The notes: generated from the sequence alone by a model not told the origin. A DNA stretch of 64,000 nucleotides from Gimesia chilikensis (GCF_007744075.1 NZ_CP036266.1:5131748-5195747); one strand, 5' to 3'. Shown: positions 53,741 to 64,000, counted from the stretch's first letter. Numbers and translations: made by a program.

Positions 53741-55081
53741 TTAAGCTGAAACCTGTGGTTTAGCAGGAGCGGATTTCGGATTTGCTTCGGGTTCCGGCTC
53801 GGGAGTCGGAGCGAGCGGCTTGTTTGACCCCCGGGTCTGGGGAGCAGGAGACAGGTCGCAGTTTCCGGTCGAGCAGGCCGAAGTGGTCGGGCAGACGGTG
53901 GTAGGCACCATCGTGCAGACTTCGTAAGGCACCTTGCGGGCCACACACTTGGCAACATAACGTGTGCAGGTGACTGGTACCTGTTTGGGTACGCAGCGGG
54001 CAACACGGTGGTTTACAGTGTAAGGCACTTTGCGAGTGACGCATTCAGCCACTTTGCGGGTGCATTTTTCCGATACCATGCGGCAGGTCTGTACGGGTAC
54101 TTTACGTACTTTTTCTTCACAGACCCAGCGGCAGGTTTTGTACGGAACCTTCTGAGCAACGGTTTCCGTTACCCAGCGGCAGGTCCGGTAAGGTACCTTG
54201 GTCACAACGACTTCAGGAACCATTTTGCAGACCTTCACAGGTACCTTGTTGACGACCACTTCGGGAACGTAACGGGTAACCTGAACCGGGCAGTTCTGAC
54301 GGACAACCTGAGGCACATACTGTGTGCAGGGTACCTGACAGGCAACGCGGCGCAGTCTCCAGACCTTGCGGCAATGAGTTTTGCCGGGAACCTGAACCAT
54401 GGTCATCCGGGGAATACCACAGGCGTCGGTGGTCCAGCAGGGACGACAACGTCCTGGTTTCTGAACCTGACGGGTTTCCCAGACTCCCTGCATACGATGC
54501 ACCGTCCGGTAGGTGGTCACAGGCTTCATGACGGTGTAGCAACGCTCCTGGTTGATCGTCTCCGTCACAGGACGCATGACCGTCTGGCGGCATTCCTGTT
54601 CGATGGTTTCGACAACCGGACGCATTACAGTCCGACGGCACTCTCGCTCATGTGTTTCCCAGACCGGTTTCTGCACCTGGTAGCTGCAGTCACGGTACGC
54701 AGTTTCAACGATGGGACGTCGCACGGTGTAACGCTCTTCGCGTTCTGCAGTCTCGTATACGGGCTTCTGGACCGTATATTCGACATCGCGATAGACCGTT
54801 TCGTTGACCATACGATAACAGGTTTGCTGTTTGTCTTCGTAAACTGTCTCGTATTCCGTACGATAAGCCGTGTACTGTTGAGGTTCCATAACCTGATCGT
54901 ACTCGGTCCGATAGCATGTTTTCCGCTCGACTCGGCAAGCAGTGTAACAGGCAGTCGGCTGGCAGGCAGTGGTCGGACAGCAGTTGTAGCTCGCTGCGCC
55001 AAAATACCTGCAGGCTTGTGCGGAATCGTTGACAGCCAGCATCGCCACAGCGGCGAATGCCAGGGCCAGTGTTTTTCTCAT
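53741..55081 (-). CDS. YTV-repeat cysteine-rich envelope protein
   Basis: This is a 446-residue exported protein of the planctomycete YTV family. The signal peptide (RKTLALAFAAVAMLAVNDSAQA) is followed by a cysteine-rich start (CCPTTACQPTACYTACR). Then come about 20 repeats of a Tyr/Thr/Val-rich unit, such as YTVQKPVYET, YTVRRPIVET, YTVMKPVTTY and RKVPYTVNH, with cysteines spaced through them. The tail is proline-, acid- and lysine-rich (PTPEPEPEANPKSAPAKP). YTV proteins are thought to be part of the planctomycete cell wall or outer surface. GGAGGGGG lies just before the ATG at 55081, giving a strong SD; the upstream ATG at 55096 is less fitting. It may coat or anchor structures made by the neighbouring pilin-like array (inference). 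Confidence 0.9.
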   Translation of the reverse strand: MRKTLALAFAAVAMLAVNDSAQACRYFGAASYNCCPTTACQPTACYTACRVERKTCYRTEYDQVMEPQQYTAYRTEYETVYEDKQQTCYRMVNETVYRDVEYTVQKPVYETAEREERYTVRRPIVETAYRDCSYQVQKPVWETHERECRRTVMRPVVETIEQECRQTVMRPVTETINQERCYTVMKPVTTYRTVHRMQGVWETRQVQKPGRCRPCWTTDACGIPRMTMVQVPGKTHCRKVWRLRRVACQVPCTQYVPQVVRQNCPVQVTRYVPEVVVNKVPVKVCKMVPEVVVTKVPYRTCRWVTETVAQKVPYKTCRWVCEEKVRKVPVQTCRMVSEKCTRKVAECVTRKVPYTVNHRVARCVPKQVPVTCTRYVAKCVARKVPYEVCTMVPTTVCPTTSACSTGNCDLSPAPQTRGSNKPLAPTPEPEPEANPKSAPAKPQVSA

Positions 55082-55487
55082 TATTTCCCCCTCCAAAAAA
55101 GTTCGTCACATGATGAAAGCGTGCGTTTTCCGATTTTTCATTTCATACATGACTGCCTGCATTATTGACATCACCTGAAAAAAGATGCAAATCAAAAGCT
55201 GACGTCCCGTATGGAAAAACCAAAATCACAGCGGGTTGTTCTATTTAGCACTCAAGCATAGAACAAATAGCTTTGGCAACTTGAGGAAAAAAGGGTGATA
55301 TCGCCCTTTAGTCAAGAGGTCGATTGGCAGCGCTGTTTATAATCGTTATCACCTGCAAAGTTTCACAAATGCAACATCAGCGCTGCTTAAACGACTGCCA
55401 TCACTCAACATGTGTCATGAAAACCACACGCCAAACCAGCTTAAGACGCCTTACACCCCATCACATGTAGATATCAAAACGCGTTGA
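55082..55487. other. AT-rich spacer upstream of the YTV gene
   Basis: Apart from the SD of the YTV gene, I recognise no gene, promoter match or repeat in these 406 bases. No GG-N10-GC site was found on the minus strand. Confidence 0.45.
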
Positions 55488-56114
55488 TCATTCAAAATCG
55501 GACGCATAACGCGCGCGAACCGCTTCCAGATCGGCGGGGGTATCCAGGTCAATTAATATCTCCGGATCGTCGCATTCCCAGAGCACCGGCGCGGCACTCC
55601 CCTCTTTCCAGAGTGCATTGATTCCCTGCGCGGCTCCCAGTTGAAAGACCTCTTGCGCGACCGACCAGCGAAAAAATGCGGGGTGCCCTTTCTTCCCTTC
55701 AAAGGAAGGAATCAGAATCCGCGCATCACTCTGCGACCAGACTTCGCACAGCCGCTCAATCAGCGTCCGTTTAAGCACCGGATGGTCGGCGGGAATGAGC
55801 AGCCAGCTGTCCTCTTCGGTGGGTGCATAGTGCGTTTCAATCCACTGCAGTCCCGCCTGCACACTGGCTTTCATATCAGGCGGATCGACCTCCGGTTGCA
55901 CCAGTTCCACATTCTCTCCTGCAAGGTGCGCCGCCAACGCCTCATCTCCACCGCGGGCCACGATGACCGTGCGGGTGATCCAGGGAGTCGCCAAACCGTG
56001 GATCAGCCGCTGAATGACCGTCTTTCCGCCCAGGGAAAGCAGCAGCTTATGCGTACCCATCCGCCGGCTGTGTCCTGCGGCAGGAATGACCGCAAACAGT
56101 CTGCGTGGTGTCAT
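55488..56114 (-). CDS. MobA/MocA-like nucleotidyltransferase
   Basis: This is a 208-residue protein of the MobA-like NTP-transferase fold. The nucleotide loop is VIPAAGHSRRMGTHKLLLSLGG (about 8-29), and LLIPADHPVLKRTLIERL provides the metal-site aspartate. The C-terminal HPAFFRWSVAQEVFQL and CDDPEILIDLDTPADLEAVR are standard for MocA (molybdopterin cytidylyltransferase) and related sugar-phosphate enzymes. No molybdenum gene is nearby, so the substrate is open. The ATG at 56114 is chosen since the longer frame adds a non-homologous stretch. Confidence 0.85.
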   Translation of the reverse strand: MTPRRLFAVIPAAGHSRRMGTHKLLLSLGGKTVIQRLIHGLATPWITRTVIVARGGDEALAAHLAGENVELVQPEVDPPDMKASVQAGLQWIETHYAPTEEDSWLLIPADHPVLKRTLIERLCEVWSQSDARILIPSFEGKKGHPAFFRWSVAQEVFQLGAAQGINALWKEGSAAPVLWECDDPEILIDLDTPADLEAVRARYASDFE

Positions 56115-56229
56115 AAAATCGTCCCTTCGGCTAAAATAAAATTCGACGTGTCTGACGCAAACATTCAAGGGAACGGCTTCCTCTCGGGGAGCCGTCAAAC
56201 CTGTTTTCATAGAGAGTCGAGGTAGTTTC

Positions 56230-57024
56230 GTGCAAATCCTGTTAACCAATGACGATGGTATTCATGCCCCGGGTCTGCGGAGCCTGAGAGCCGCACTCAC
56301 ACAACTGGGAGACGTGGAAGTCGTCGCCCCCCTCGCTGAACAGAGTGGCGTCGGCTTGAGCATCACTTATCTGCACCCCTTGATGATACATCAGGAATTC
56401 GAGGGAGAAAAGCATTGGGGCTGGGCAGTCGCCGGCAGTCCCGCGGACTGCGTCAAACTCGGCATACTCGAGTTCTGCTCACAAAAACCAGATCTGATCG
56501 TCAGCGGCATCAACTCCGGTTCGAATGTCGGCATCAATGTACTTTACTCCGGGACGGTCGCGGGCGCCATCGAAGGTGCCTTCGCAGGGATCCCCTCGAT
56601 TGCCGTCTCCGCTGCAAGCAGCTTCTCGAATGATGTCAAACCGGATTACGATCGCTGGGCCGAACAGAGCATCCCCATCATCCGTCAGTTAATGGCGCAG
56701 CAGGAGACATCCGCTGACCGTCTATGGAACATCAACTTTCCCGAAACCAGACCCGAATGGCCCTGCGGCGTCAAATGGACCTCCCTGGGCGTCAAACGCC
56801 ACTTTGATGTGATGGAAAAACGCATCGATCCCCGCGGGCGTCCCTACTTCTGGAGTGGCCTTGATCCCATTATCAACCACCAGCTCGAAGCAGGTACCGA
56901 TATTAAAGAGCTCTCGGAAGGTTATGTGACGGTGACGCCGCTCAAATATGATATTACCGACCATGAACGGCTTAACAGTTCCGATAATACACCGGGACAG
57001 AATTTCGATCTTCCCCCCACTTAA
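56230..57024 (+). CDS. surE: 5'/3'-nucleotidase SurE
   Basis: SurE is a metal-dependent nucleotidase/exopolyphosphatase linked to stationary-phase survival. The 264-residue protein starts at GTG ([16 protein letters not shown]), which contains the DD metal pair. It then has the metal-binding [23 protein letters not shown] (about 96-118), and a SVAVSAAS segment. The C-terminus [15 protein letters not shown] is typical. No frame break. It is divergent from the nucleotidyltransferase gene. Confidence 0.94.
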   Translation: MQILLTNDDGIHAPGLRSLRAALTQLGDVEVVAPLAEQSGVGLSITYLHPLMIHQEFEGEKHWGWAVAGSPADCVKLGILEFCSQKPDLIVSGINSGSNVGINVLYSGTVAGAIEGAFAGIPSIAVSAASSFSNDVKPDYDRWAEQSIPIIRQLMAQQETSADRLWNINFPETRPEWPCGVKWTSLGVKRHFDVMEKRIDPRGRPYFWSGLDPIINHQLEAGTDIKELSEGYVTVTPLKYDITDHERLNSSDNTPGQNFDLPPT

Positions 57025-57247
57025 CCGCGGAAACACAGGTCTCGTCAGGGGGACAGCGACCGCAGTTTGACAGTCGATCCCCTGTCAGGGTAACATTGTC
57101 GTTGGTGAATCTGTCTGAGTTCCGCTGCTGTGCTGCTGAATTCCTGTTTCGCCGGTACTGTTGAAATCACTTCCAAAACGATATCCAGACGCCCCGTTCG
57201 CGCTCCGCCGCCGCTGAGATCAGAAAAGGGGAAGTGAGAGGTGAATC

Positions 57248-59296
57248 GTGGATCAAACCAGACCTCAGGATCAAACCAGTCTGACCTCTCGTCTGCTGTC
57301 AGAGACATTCCCCGAAATTCAGACTCCCGATTTCCTGGAAAAACTTTCGGACGACAGCCATCAGTTGCTCCGTAAAATCCTCTCGATCACCCCTTTTATC
57401 ATTTCAGCCGTCGATAGCCAGGGAATCGTCACCCTCTCCGAAGGAGGCGGACTCACCAGGCTCGGTTTTGAACCCGGCGAATGGGTCGGGAAATCAATCT
57501 TCGCTGAATTTGCAGACGACCCGGAACTGATCGATCTGTTCCAGCGGACCTTGCACGGCGAAAAACAGCGCCATGTCAGAACAGTCGGTGAGCAGACCCT
57601 CGACGTAGAATACACGCCTCTCTACAACGACCAGCAGGAGATCGCCGGTTTTCTCTCGGTCGCCGTCGATATCTCCGAAAAAATAGCCTCACAGGAAGAG
57701 CTGCGGCGTTCCGAGGAACGTTTCAGTACCATCTTCCAGGTCAATCCGATCGCGATGTGTATTACGGAAATCGACACCGGTATCTTTATCGAAGTCAACG
57801 AGAACTTTTTGACGGCCCTGCAATGCACGCGGGAAGAAATCCTGGGAAAAAGCGCGTTCGATATCGGTTTCTGGCCCAGTAAAGAAACGCGTCGTGAAAT
57901 GATTGAGCAGGTCAAAAGCGAAGGAACCGCCCGCGAGCTGTACTTCGATTTTATCATTCCCAACGGAACCCGGCTCTGCACCATGCTCTCAGCGGTCCAG
58001 ATTTATTTCCGCGGCGAAACCTTTCTGCTCTCCTGCGTGAAAGATGTAACCCGCGAACGGGCGGCCCTTGATGAACTCGAAAAACTCAACGAAAACCTGG
58101 AAGCCCGCGTCGCTGCACGCACAGCAGAGCTGCAGCAGGCTCACGCCAGTCTCAATGAAGAATACACCAAACGCAATCGCCTCTATCGGGCATTGCAACA
58201 GACCGAGGCCCGCTGGCGTTCGCTCGTAACCAACGCCCCGGACACCATCCTCACCCTCGACATCGATGGCACAATCCTGTATCTCAACCATCCGCTCGCT
58301 GACCGGGCCATGGAAGAAATCATCGGATCCTCCATCTATCAATTTCTGCCTGCCGGGGACATCCAGAAAGCCAGAACGATACTCAAACAGGTGTTCCAGA
58401 CCGGAAAACCACAGGAGATGGAAACCGAAGGCGTCTCATCCTCAGGCCAGAAATACATCTATTCCTGTCGTATCGGAGCAATGGTCAGTGGCGGGATTAC
58501 CATCGCAGCCATGGTCATCGCCACCGACATTACACACCAGAAACTGGCCGAACAGGAGCTGGTCCGTCGCCGCGCAGAACTGGCACACCTCTCTCGTCTG
58601 TCGACGATGGGCGAACTCGCTGCCGAACTGTCGCATGAACTCAACCAGCCGCTGGCCGCCATCAATAATTATACCAACGGCTGCATCCGCCGGATTCGTT
58701 CGGGCATTACTTCACTCGATGATCTGATCGAACCACTCGAGGAAATGTCGCGTCAGGCCCAGCGGGCCAGCGAAACCATCAAACGCCTGCGGCGTCACGT
58801 GCAGAAAAGTGAAGTCGAGCAGAAGATCCTCGATATCAACCTGGTCATCGAAAATTCGATCGCCCTGCTCCAGCATGAGATTCAGCGGAACTTTATCAGC
58901 CTGCAACTGGAATTGAGCCCCAAACCACTGCGAACCGTCGGTGATGCGATCCAGCTGGAACAGGTACTCGTGAATCTGCTGCTGAATGCGATAGAAGCCA
59001 TGTCCGAACTGCCGCCCGAACAACGGAAACTGCTGATAGAATCGGATCTTCACATCAACGATAATCTTGTTATTTGCGTGACCGACAGCGGAATAGGTTT
59101 GAAAAAAGGCGAAGAAAATTCTATCTTCGAAACATTCTACACAACTAAACAAAAAGGCCTCGGCGTTGGTTTGTCCATCAGCCAGACCATTGTCGAAGCT
59201 CACGGGGGGAAACTTTACCCCCGTCGCAATAAACAGGGTACGAGCTTTTTCATCGAGCTTCCCTTAGTAAATGGAGATAACAGTGGTGGTGGCTGA
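57248..59296 (+). CDS. PAS-containing sensor histidine kinase (FixL-like)
   Basis: This is a 682-residue soluble kinase. Three PAS domains are visible: the first near 45-145 (ITPFIISAVDSQGIVTLSEGGG), the second near 155-270 (FSTIFQVNPIAMCITEIDTG) and the third near 320-430 (LVTNAPDTILTLDIDGTILYLN). A coiled segment (LEKLNENLEARVAARTAEL) lies between the second and third. The kinase core has LSTMGELAAELSHELNQPLAAINNYTNG with the phospho-histidine, and an ATPase part ending VTDSGIGLKKGE...GLGVGLSISQTIVEAHGG. There is no heme-pocket evidence in any PAS. The start is GTG with GAGAGG upstream. It overlaps the FixJ-like regulator gene by 26 bases, so the two form a two-component pair. Confidence 0.92.
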   Translation: MDQTRPQDQTSLTSRLLSETFPEIQTPDFLEKLSDDSHQLLRKILSITPFIISAVDSQGIVTLSEGGGLTRLGFEPGEWVGKSIFAEFADDPELIDLFQRTLHGEKQRHVRTVGEQTLDVEYTPLYNDQQEIAGFLSVAVDISEKIASQEELRRSEERFSTIFQVNPIAMCITEIDTGIFIEVNENFLTALQCTREEILGKSAFDIGFWPSKETRREMIEQVKSEGTARELYFDFIIPNGTRLCTMLSAVQIYFRGETFLLSCVKDVTRERAALDELEKLNENLEARVAARTAELQQAHASLNEEYTKRNRLYRALQQTEARWRSLVTNAPDTILTLDIDGTILYLNHPLADRAMEEIIGSSIYQFLPAGDIQKARTILKQVFQTGKPQEMETEGVSSSGQKYIYSCRIGAMVSGGITIAAMVIATDITHQKLAEQELVRRRAELAHLSRLSTMGELAAELSHELNQPLAAINNYTNGCIRRIRSGITSLDDLIEPLEEMSRQAQRASETIKRLRRHVQKSEVEQKILDINLVIENSIALLQHEIQRNFISLQLELSPKPLRTVGDAIQLEQVLVNLLLNAIEAMSELPPEQRKLLIESDLHINDNLVICVTDSGIGLKKGEENSIFETFYTTKQKGLGVGLSISQTIVEAHGGKLYPRRNKQGTSFFIELPLVNGDNSGGG

Positions 59297-59939
59297 AGCT
59301 ATGACAATCCAACAGGAAGCAACCGTATTTGTCGTCGATGACGACCCGGCAATTCGCAAATCACTCCGCTGGCTGATTGAATCGGTCGGGCTCAAAGTTC
59401 AAACCCATGAACTCGCCAGCGAATTTCTGGAAAGTTATTCTCCCGATCACCCCGGCTGCCTGGTGCTCGATGTCCGCATCCCCGGTATGAGTGGTCTCGA
59501 ACTGCAGGAGAAACTCAGGGAACGGGGCTACGACATTCCTGTCATCATCGTCTCCGGTTACGGAGATGTTCCCATGGCTGTCCGTGCCATGAAAGCGGGA
59601 GCCGTTGATTTCCTGGAAAAGCCGGTCAGCGACCAGGTTCTGCTGGATTACATCCAGAAAGGCATTGAACGCGATATCCAAAACAAGGCGAATCGAGAGC
59701 AGAACAAAGAACTCGTGGAACGCAAAGCGACACTTACCCGGCGCGAAAATGAAGTTATGAAATATGTCGTCTCGGGTTTCTCCAGCCGCGAAATTGCAGA
59801 GAAGTTGAATGTCAGCTTTAAGACGGTCGAAGCCCACCGCGCCAAGATCATGAAAAAAATGCAGGCGAAAAGTGTTCCCAAGCTGATTCAGATGGAACTG
59901 CAGATCCAGGGAAGCCCGACTCCGACTCAGGAACGCTGA
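59271..59939 (+). CDS. FixJ/NodW-like response regulator
   Basis: This is a 222-residue regulator. The receiver (about 16-135) has VVDDDPAIRKSL with the acidic pair, LVLDVRIPGMSGLEL with the phosphoacceptor Asp, and VDFLEKPVSD with the lysine. A LuxR-type helix-turn-helix follows (LTRRENEVMKYVVSGFSSREIAEKLNVSFKTVEAHR). The start overlaps the kinase end; ATG 59271, GTG 59283 or ATG 59301 are all possible, with GGAG at 59274 favouring the second. It pairs with the overlapping histidine kinase. Confidence 0.9.
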   Translation: MEITVVVAEAMTIQQEATVFVVDDDPAIRKSLRWLIESVGLKVQTHELASEFLESYSPDHPGCLVLDVRIPGMSGLELQEKLRERGYDIPVIIVSGYGDVPMAVRAMKAGAVDFLEKPVSDQVLLDYIQKGIERDIQNKANREQNKELVERKATLTRRENEVMKYVVSGFSSREIAEKLNVSFKTVEAHRAKIMKKMQAKSVPKLIQMELQIQGSPTPTQER

Positions 59940-60024
59940 GCCTTTGAATTTTGCGCCCGATCCGCCATAATCAGGGGCAGGATTTATTGGACAACACAGT
60001 TTTTATCAGCGTCCGGGCACGAAC

Positions 60025-60954
60025 TTGAATACTCAACCAGAACTGGCATGGAACGACGTTCCCGTCTGCGACACATTTGCAGAAGCATTCACCACGGTCG
60101 GAACCCGCATTATTGTGACCGCGATCTCCGAATCCTGGGTCCGGATCGCGGCAACCGAAGTCACCGGTTACGCCACCAGTGTCATCGCCTGTGATGCCGA
60201 AGCCGGTGTCGAAAAGTTCCTCTCCCCTGAAGAGAGCCCCGATGGACGTCCCGGCGTCAGCCTGATGTTCTTCGCCTTCAGCCGCTCTGCACTTGAGAAA
60301 GCAGTCACCAATCGCGTGGGTCAGTGCATCCTGACCTGTCCCACCACTGCCTGCTACGCCGGCATCCCGGTAACAGATCCCGAAAAAGCTCTGGCTTTAG
60401 GAAAACAGCTCCGCTTCTTTGGGGATGGGTTTCAGATTTCAAAGAAATGGGAGGATCGCCGCCTCTGGAGAATTCCCGTCATGGATGGCGAATTCGTCTG
60501 CGAAGATCGCGTCGGCTCCTTCAAAGGAGTCGCCGGGGGCAACCTGCTGATCTGCGCGACGAACCAGTCTGCGGGTCTGCTCGCAACCGAAGCGGCTGTT
60601 ACCGCCATGCAAGCCGTTGACAATGTCATCCTCCCTTTCCCGGGAGGCATTGTCCGCAGCGGCAGTAAGGTCGGTTCGAAATATTCTGCGCTCAAAGCCA
60701 GTACGAACGACGCCTACTGCCCGACCCTCCGCGCCGAGACCAACTCTGATCTCCCCGAAGGTACAGGCTGCGTCTATGAAATCGTCATCGACGGCGAAAC
60801 GTTCGACGACGTTCAACAGGCGATGTGCGACGGGCTGCAGGCAGCCACCCAGTTACCGGGACTGCTGCAGATCACAGCGGGTAACTACGGCGGCAAACTG
60901 GGCAAACACCATTTTCACCTGGCGGAAGTCATCGCTGAACTCAAACGGAGATAG
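60025..60954 (+). CDS. ftr: Formylmethanofuran:tetrahydromethanopterin formyltransferase
   Basis: Ftr (FhcD in methylotrophs) moves the formyl group between methanofuran and tetrahydromethanopterin; in planctomycetes and methylotrophs it runs in the oxidation of formaldehyde to formate. The 309-residue protein has [39 protein letters not shown] near the start, [11 protein letters not shown] in the middle, and a late block [25 protein letters not shown] typical of the C-terminal part. Translation appears to start at TTG. No other C1 genes of this pathway (fhcABC, mch, mtdB) are in the window. It converges with sucA. Confidence 0.92.
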   Translation: MNTQPELAWNDVPVCDTFAEAFTTVGTRIIVTAISESWVRIAATEVTGYATSVIACDAEAGVEKFLSPEESPDGRPGVSLMFFAFSRSALEKAVTNRVGQCILTCPTTACYAGIPVTDPEKALALGKQLRFFGDGFQISKKWEDRRLWRIPVMDGEFVCEDRVGSFKGVAGGNLLICATNQSAGLLATEAAVTAMQAVDNVILPFPGGIVRSGSKVGSKYSALKASTNDAYCPTLRAETNSDLPEGTGCVYEIVIDGETFDDVQQAMCDGLQAATQLPGLLQITAGNYGGKLGKHHFHLAEVIAELKRR

Positions 60955-60963
60955 TCTCCGGGA

Positions 60964-63840
60964 CTAAGAGTCGTCCCGGAAACTTTCTGTAAGCAGCATT
61001 TCCTGTTCGAACTGATGGCTGCGACCGGAGCCTGTTGCCGGGCTGGCACTCGCGGGACGATAAACCCCGTGCAGCGGATGGCGCCCAAACAGGTTTCCTT
61101 TGAATCGGCAGTAAATGAATCGCCAGGCGCCCATGTTTTCCGGTTCTTCCTGAACCCAGTAAACCGGGGTTCCTTCCGGATAGGGTGCCAGGGCTGCTTC
61201 CAGATCTTCATGAGGCACTGGATAAAGCTGCTCGATTCGCACGATGGCCACATCGTCACGTTCGGTCTGACGACGGCGTTCGTTCAGATCATAATAGATC
61301 TTCCCGGTACACAGCAGAATCCGTTTTACTTTCTGCGGATTCAGATCGCTCGTATCGCCGATCACCTTCATGTAGGAACCAGAGGTCAGCGAACTGAAAC
61401 TGGAAACCGCATCGCGATGTCGGAGCAGACTCTTGGGAGTCATTACGATCAGAGGCTTACGCCACTTGCGGATGACCTGACGTCTGAGCAGATGGAAGAA
61501 CTGGTCCGGCGTAGTCGGTACCGCAATCTGAATATTACTTTCCGCCGCCAGTTGCAGGAAACGCTCGAAGCGGGCACTGGAATGTTCCGGTCCCTGACCT
61601 TCAAACCCGTGAGGCAGCAGCATGACCATGCCGCTGTAGCGTTGCCACTTGTCTTCTGCACTGACAATAAACTGGTCGATGATGACCTGAGCCGCGTTGA
61701 CGAAATCGCCAAACTGGGCTTCCCAGATAATCAGACCATCGGGACAGTCCAGGCTGTAGCCATAGTCGAAACCTAAAACCCCTGCTTCGGAAAGCGGGCT
61801 GTTCACAATCTCGACGGTGCCCTGCCCTGAAACCAGGTGCTTGAGCGGTGTGTACTTTTTACCGGTCTTCACGTCGTGCAGTACGGCATGACGATGGCTG
61901 AAAGTACCACGCTGTGCATCCTGACCGCTGACGCGAATCCGGTAACCTTCGGTCAGCAATGACGCGAATGCCAGGGCTTCTGCCGTTCCCCAGTCCAGCT
62001 TCCGCTCTCCTGCGGCCATATCCTTTCGGATCTGCAGCAAGCGTTTGATTTTCTTGTGCGGCGTAAAACCATCGGGCAGTTCGGTCTGCTTCAACAGCAA
62101 ATTAGAGAGACTCTCCTCGGGAACTCCGGTATCGATCTGATCCGCGGGCAGTTCTTTTCCGCCCCGATAACCGGTCCAGATCCCGCCGGGCAGTTCGACC
62201 TTATGAGGATAATTCTCGACCCGGGCTGCCGCCAGTTCGGCTTCCAGATGGGAAACACTTTCTTCCTGTAACCGGTCGGCATCTTCCTCGGTGACCGACT
62301 TTCGTTCCAGCATCCGCTGCAGGAAGCTGTCGCGGACAGACGGCCGCTTGTCGATCACATCATACATCAGAGGCTGAGTGAATGAAGGCTCATCCCCTTC
62401 GTTATGCCCACGACGACGATAGCAGTACATGTCGATGACCACATCCCGATGGAATTCTTTGCGGAAGTCCATCGCCAGACGGACAACCTGGGCGACTGCT
62501 TCCGGATCTTCACCGTTGACGTGGAAGATTGGAATCTGCAGCATCTTGGCCACATCGGTCGCGTAGGTCGAAGAGCGGCTCTGAGCGGGGTCGGTGGTGA
62601 AACCGATCTGGTTATTCACGACAACGTGAATCGTTCCCCCCGTGCGGTAACCCCGCAGTTCGCTCAGGTTCAGGCTTTCCTGCACCACGCCTTCGCCGGC
62701 AAACGCGGCGTCACCGTGAATCAGCAGCACCATCCCCTTGGTCCGGTCAATGTTGTGCCAGCGATCCTGTTTGGCCCGCATACGTCCCATGGCAACCGGG
62801 TTCACGAATTCCAGGTGGCTCGGGTTGAAACAGAGCGTCAGGTGGACGTTGTGTCCGGATTCGGTCATCCAGTCCGAGCTGTAACCCAGGTGGTATTTCA
62901 CGTCGCCGCGTCCCACGCTCATTTCTGGAACCGAATCTTCGTATTCGCGGAAAATCTCACGAGGCTTTTTGCCCATGATATTGGTCAGCACGTTCAAACG
63001 ACCGCGGTGGGCCATACCGAATACGATTTCATCGACCCCCTGCTCACCTGCTTTTTCAATCGCCAGGTCGAGCAGTGGAATCAGACTTTCTGCCCCTTCC
63101 AGCGAGAAGCTCTTCAGGCCGACATACTTTTTCTGAATGAATTCTTCAAAGCCGACGGCGTCGGTCAGTCGACGCAGAATCCGCAGCGCTTCGGGACGCT
63201 CGAACTTGAGGAAGTTCGCTGTACTTTCCATTCGGGTCTGCAACCACTCACGAACCCGCAGACTGTCGATGTGCATGAACTGCGCACCGATCGACCGGCA
63301 GTAGGTGTTTTTCAGCCACTGAATCATTTCCCGCAGCGTTCGCTGTTTCGGACCACCAAAAGTGGAGGTCGAAAAGACCCGGTCGTAATCCCGCTCGGAG
63401 AAATCGTAAAACTCGGGCATCAGTTCAGCCGGTGTTGCCCGCTTTTTCCCCAACGGATCGAGCGACGCCAGAATGTGTCCCCGCACGCGATAGTTACGGA
63501 TCAACTGGTCCAGACGTTCCTGCCGGTCGGCGATCTTCATTGTCTGGCGATCGACGGCCTCATTCCGGACGGGTGACGGCGGATTGAACATCGAATGACG
63601 TTTGAATGTGGGACCGAAACCCGGCTTGCGTTTACGGGCTGACTTCTGGGGGAACCTGGCAAAATAATTTCGCCATTCCTCGCTCACCGAACTGGGTGAC
63701 TCCAGATAGCTCGTGTAGAGGTCTTCTACGAAGGTTAACGATTCCGAGCTTAATTCGTTAATTAAATCGTCGGGCAGCGAAACGTCGCTCTGCCCGTTGC
63801 CGTCATGGTAAGACGAAGCGGGATCTGGTTTATCTAACAT
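60964..63840 (-). CDS. sucA: 2-oxoglutarate dehydrogenase E1 component
   Basis: SucA is the thiamine diphosphate-dependent E1 of the 2-oxoglutarate dehydrogenase complex of the TCA cycle. The 958-residue protein has the N-terminal segment that binds E2 ([24 protein letters not shown], near 35-58), the helical linker, and the thiamine region ([21 protein letters not shown] and [18 protein letters not shown]). A transketolase-like pyrimidine part ([30 protein letters not shown]) and the C-terminal multi-enzyme part ([17 protein letters not shown]) follow. The length is usual. The E2 gene is not in the window. Confidence 0.95.
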   Translation of the reverse strand: MLDKPDPASSYHDGNGQSDVSLPDDLINELSSESLTFVEDLYTSYLESPSSVSEEWRNYFARFPQKSARKRKPGFGPTFKRHSMFNPPSPVRNEAVDRQTMKIADRQERLDQLIRNYRVRGHILASLDPLGKKRATPAELMPEFYDFSERDYDRVFSTSTFGGPKQRTLREMIQWLKNTYCRSIGAQFMHIDSLRVREWLQTRMESTANFLKFERPEALRILRRLTDAVGFEEFIQKKYVGLKSFSLEGAESLIPLLDLAIEKAGEQGVDEIVFGMAHRGRLNVLTNIMGKKPREIFREYEDSVPEMSVGRGDVKYHLGYSSDWMTESGHNVHLTLCFNPSHLEFVNPVAMGRMRAKQDRWHNIDRTKGMVLLIHGDAAFAGEGVVQESLNLSELRGYRTGGTIHVVVNNQIGFTTDPAQSRSSTYATDVAKMLQIPIFHVNGEDPEAVAQVVRLAMDFRKEFHRDVVIDMYCYRRRGHNEGDEPSFTQPLMYDVIDKRPSVRDSFLQRMLERKSVTEEDADRLQEESVSHLEAELAAARVENYPHKVELPGGIWTGYRGGKELPADQIDTGVPEESLSNLLLKQTELPDGFTPHKKIKRLLQIRKDMAAGERKLDWGTAEALAFASLLTEGYRIRVSGQDAQRGTFSHRHAVLHDVKTGKKYTPLKHLVSGQGTVEIVNSPLSEAGVLGFDYGYSLDCPDGLIIWEAQFGDFVNAAQVIIDQFIVSAEDKWQRYSGMVMLLPHGFEGQGPEHSSARFERFLQLAAESNIQIAVPTTPDQFFHLLRRQVIRKWRKPLIVMTPKSLLRHRDAVSSFSSLTSGSYMKVIGDTSDLNPQKVKRILLCTGKIYYDLNERRRQTERDDVAIVRIEQLYPVPHEDLEAALAPYPEGTPVYWVQEEPENMGAWRFIYCRFKGNLFGRHPLHGVYRPASASPATGSGRSHQFEQEMLLTESFRDDS

Positions 63841-64000
63841 TCTGCCCTCTCCGGGCTGTAATTAAGAACAACCGACATACGCCTCCTGCATCTCAGGAAA
63901 CCTGAAAGAGCAGGAGTTCTGTCGCAGTTACGGTTTCGAAAAGATACTACTTCTACGATATCCTATAAGATCTGAGATTGAAAGCGCCTCACTCCAGACC

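Noticed and set aside
54008..55168. Long plus-strand frame opposite the YTV gene
   Set aside because: It results from the repetitive codon pattern of the YTV repeats and has no independent support.
62404..63576. Long plus-strand frame opposite sucA
   Set aside because: Antisense shadow of a clear E1 gene.

Overview
The window looks like a chromosomal segment of a planctomycete, probably of the Gimesia/Planctomycetaceae kind (inference from gene content, not a database match). The diagnostic genes are a DUF1559 major-pseudopilin-like protein, a planctomycete-type cytochrome c (PSCyt1/DUF1549/DUF1553) plus DUF1501 pair, a very large PVC-type heme-binding dehydrogenase with HEAT repeats, a cysteine-rich YTV-repeat envelope protein, FHA/GAF/PP2C and Hanks-type kinase regulators, and an archaeal-like tetrahydromethanopterin formyltransferase. 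All genes sit on one contig with no rRNA, tRNA, prophage or CRISPR that I could see.

Layout. 1-6.2 kb (minus strand): a tight operon for a group 3b-type cytoplasmic NAD(P)-linked [NiFe]-hydrogenase, in the order cyclic-nucleotide-binding protein, Fe-S beta, flavin gamma, small and large subunits, endopeptidase, HypA, HypB and the start of HypF. 6.7-10 kb (plus): a baeRF3-type protein, a NarL-type regulator, a CBS-pair protein and Pcm, a plausible stress/maintenance set. 10-13.8 kb (minus): archaeal-type S-adenosylmethionine synthetase, a PAC2 protein and an exported M20 amidohydrolase. 13.8-20.2 kb: a repeat-rich, gene-poor stretch with a MITE-like element and two families of dispersed repeats around a few small secreted or lipoprotein genes and DUF1559. 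20.2-32.3 kb (minus): exported heme/DUF1501 proteins, an aldehyde dehydrogenase, a membrane protein and an SGNH hydrolase. 32.4-46.5 kb: signalling (two Ser/Thr kinases, an FHA-GAF-PP2C phosphatase), a DinG-like helicase, aminotransferase, Nudix, an SMP-30/esterase fusion, a family 5 uracil-DNA glycosylase and PurU.

47.1-52.9 kb is the most unusual part: nine tandem plus-strand genes for about 110-residue pilin-like proteins. They share an almost invariant hydrophobic N-terminal half and a DDCDLNTTCDL motif, but have variable loop and tail segments. Four matches to the sigma-54 -24/-12 promoter lie upstream of the array blocks. The two best-preserved have the same palindrome about 158 bp upstream, as expected for an enhancer-binding regulator. 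Hairpins, several of them terminator-like, separate neighbouring copies. A YTV-repeat envelope protein follows just beyond, so the locus may build a surface structure (inference).

55.5-63.8 kb: MobA-like nucleotidyltransferase, SurE, a FixL/FixJ-like two-component pair, formylmethanofuran:H4MPT formyltransferase and the E1 subunit of 2-oxoglutarate dehydrogenase.
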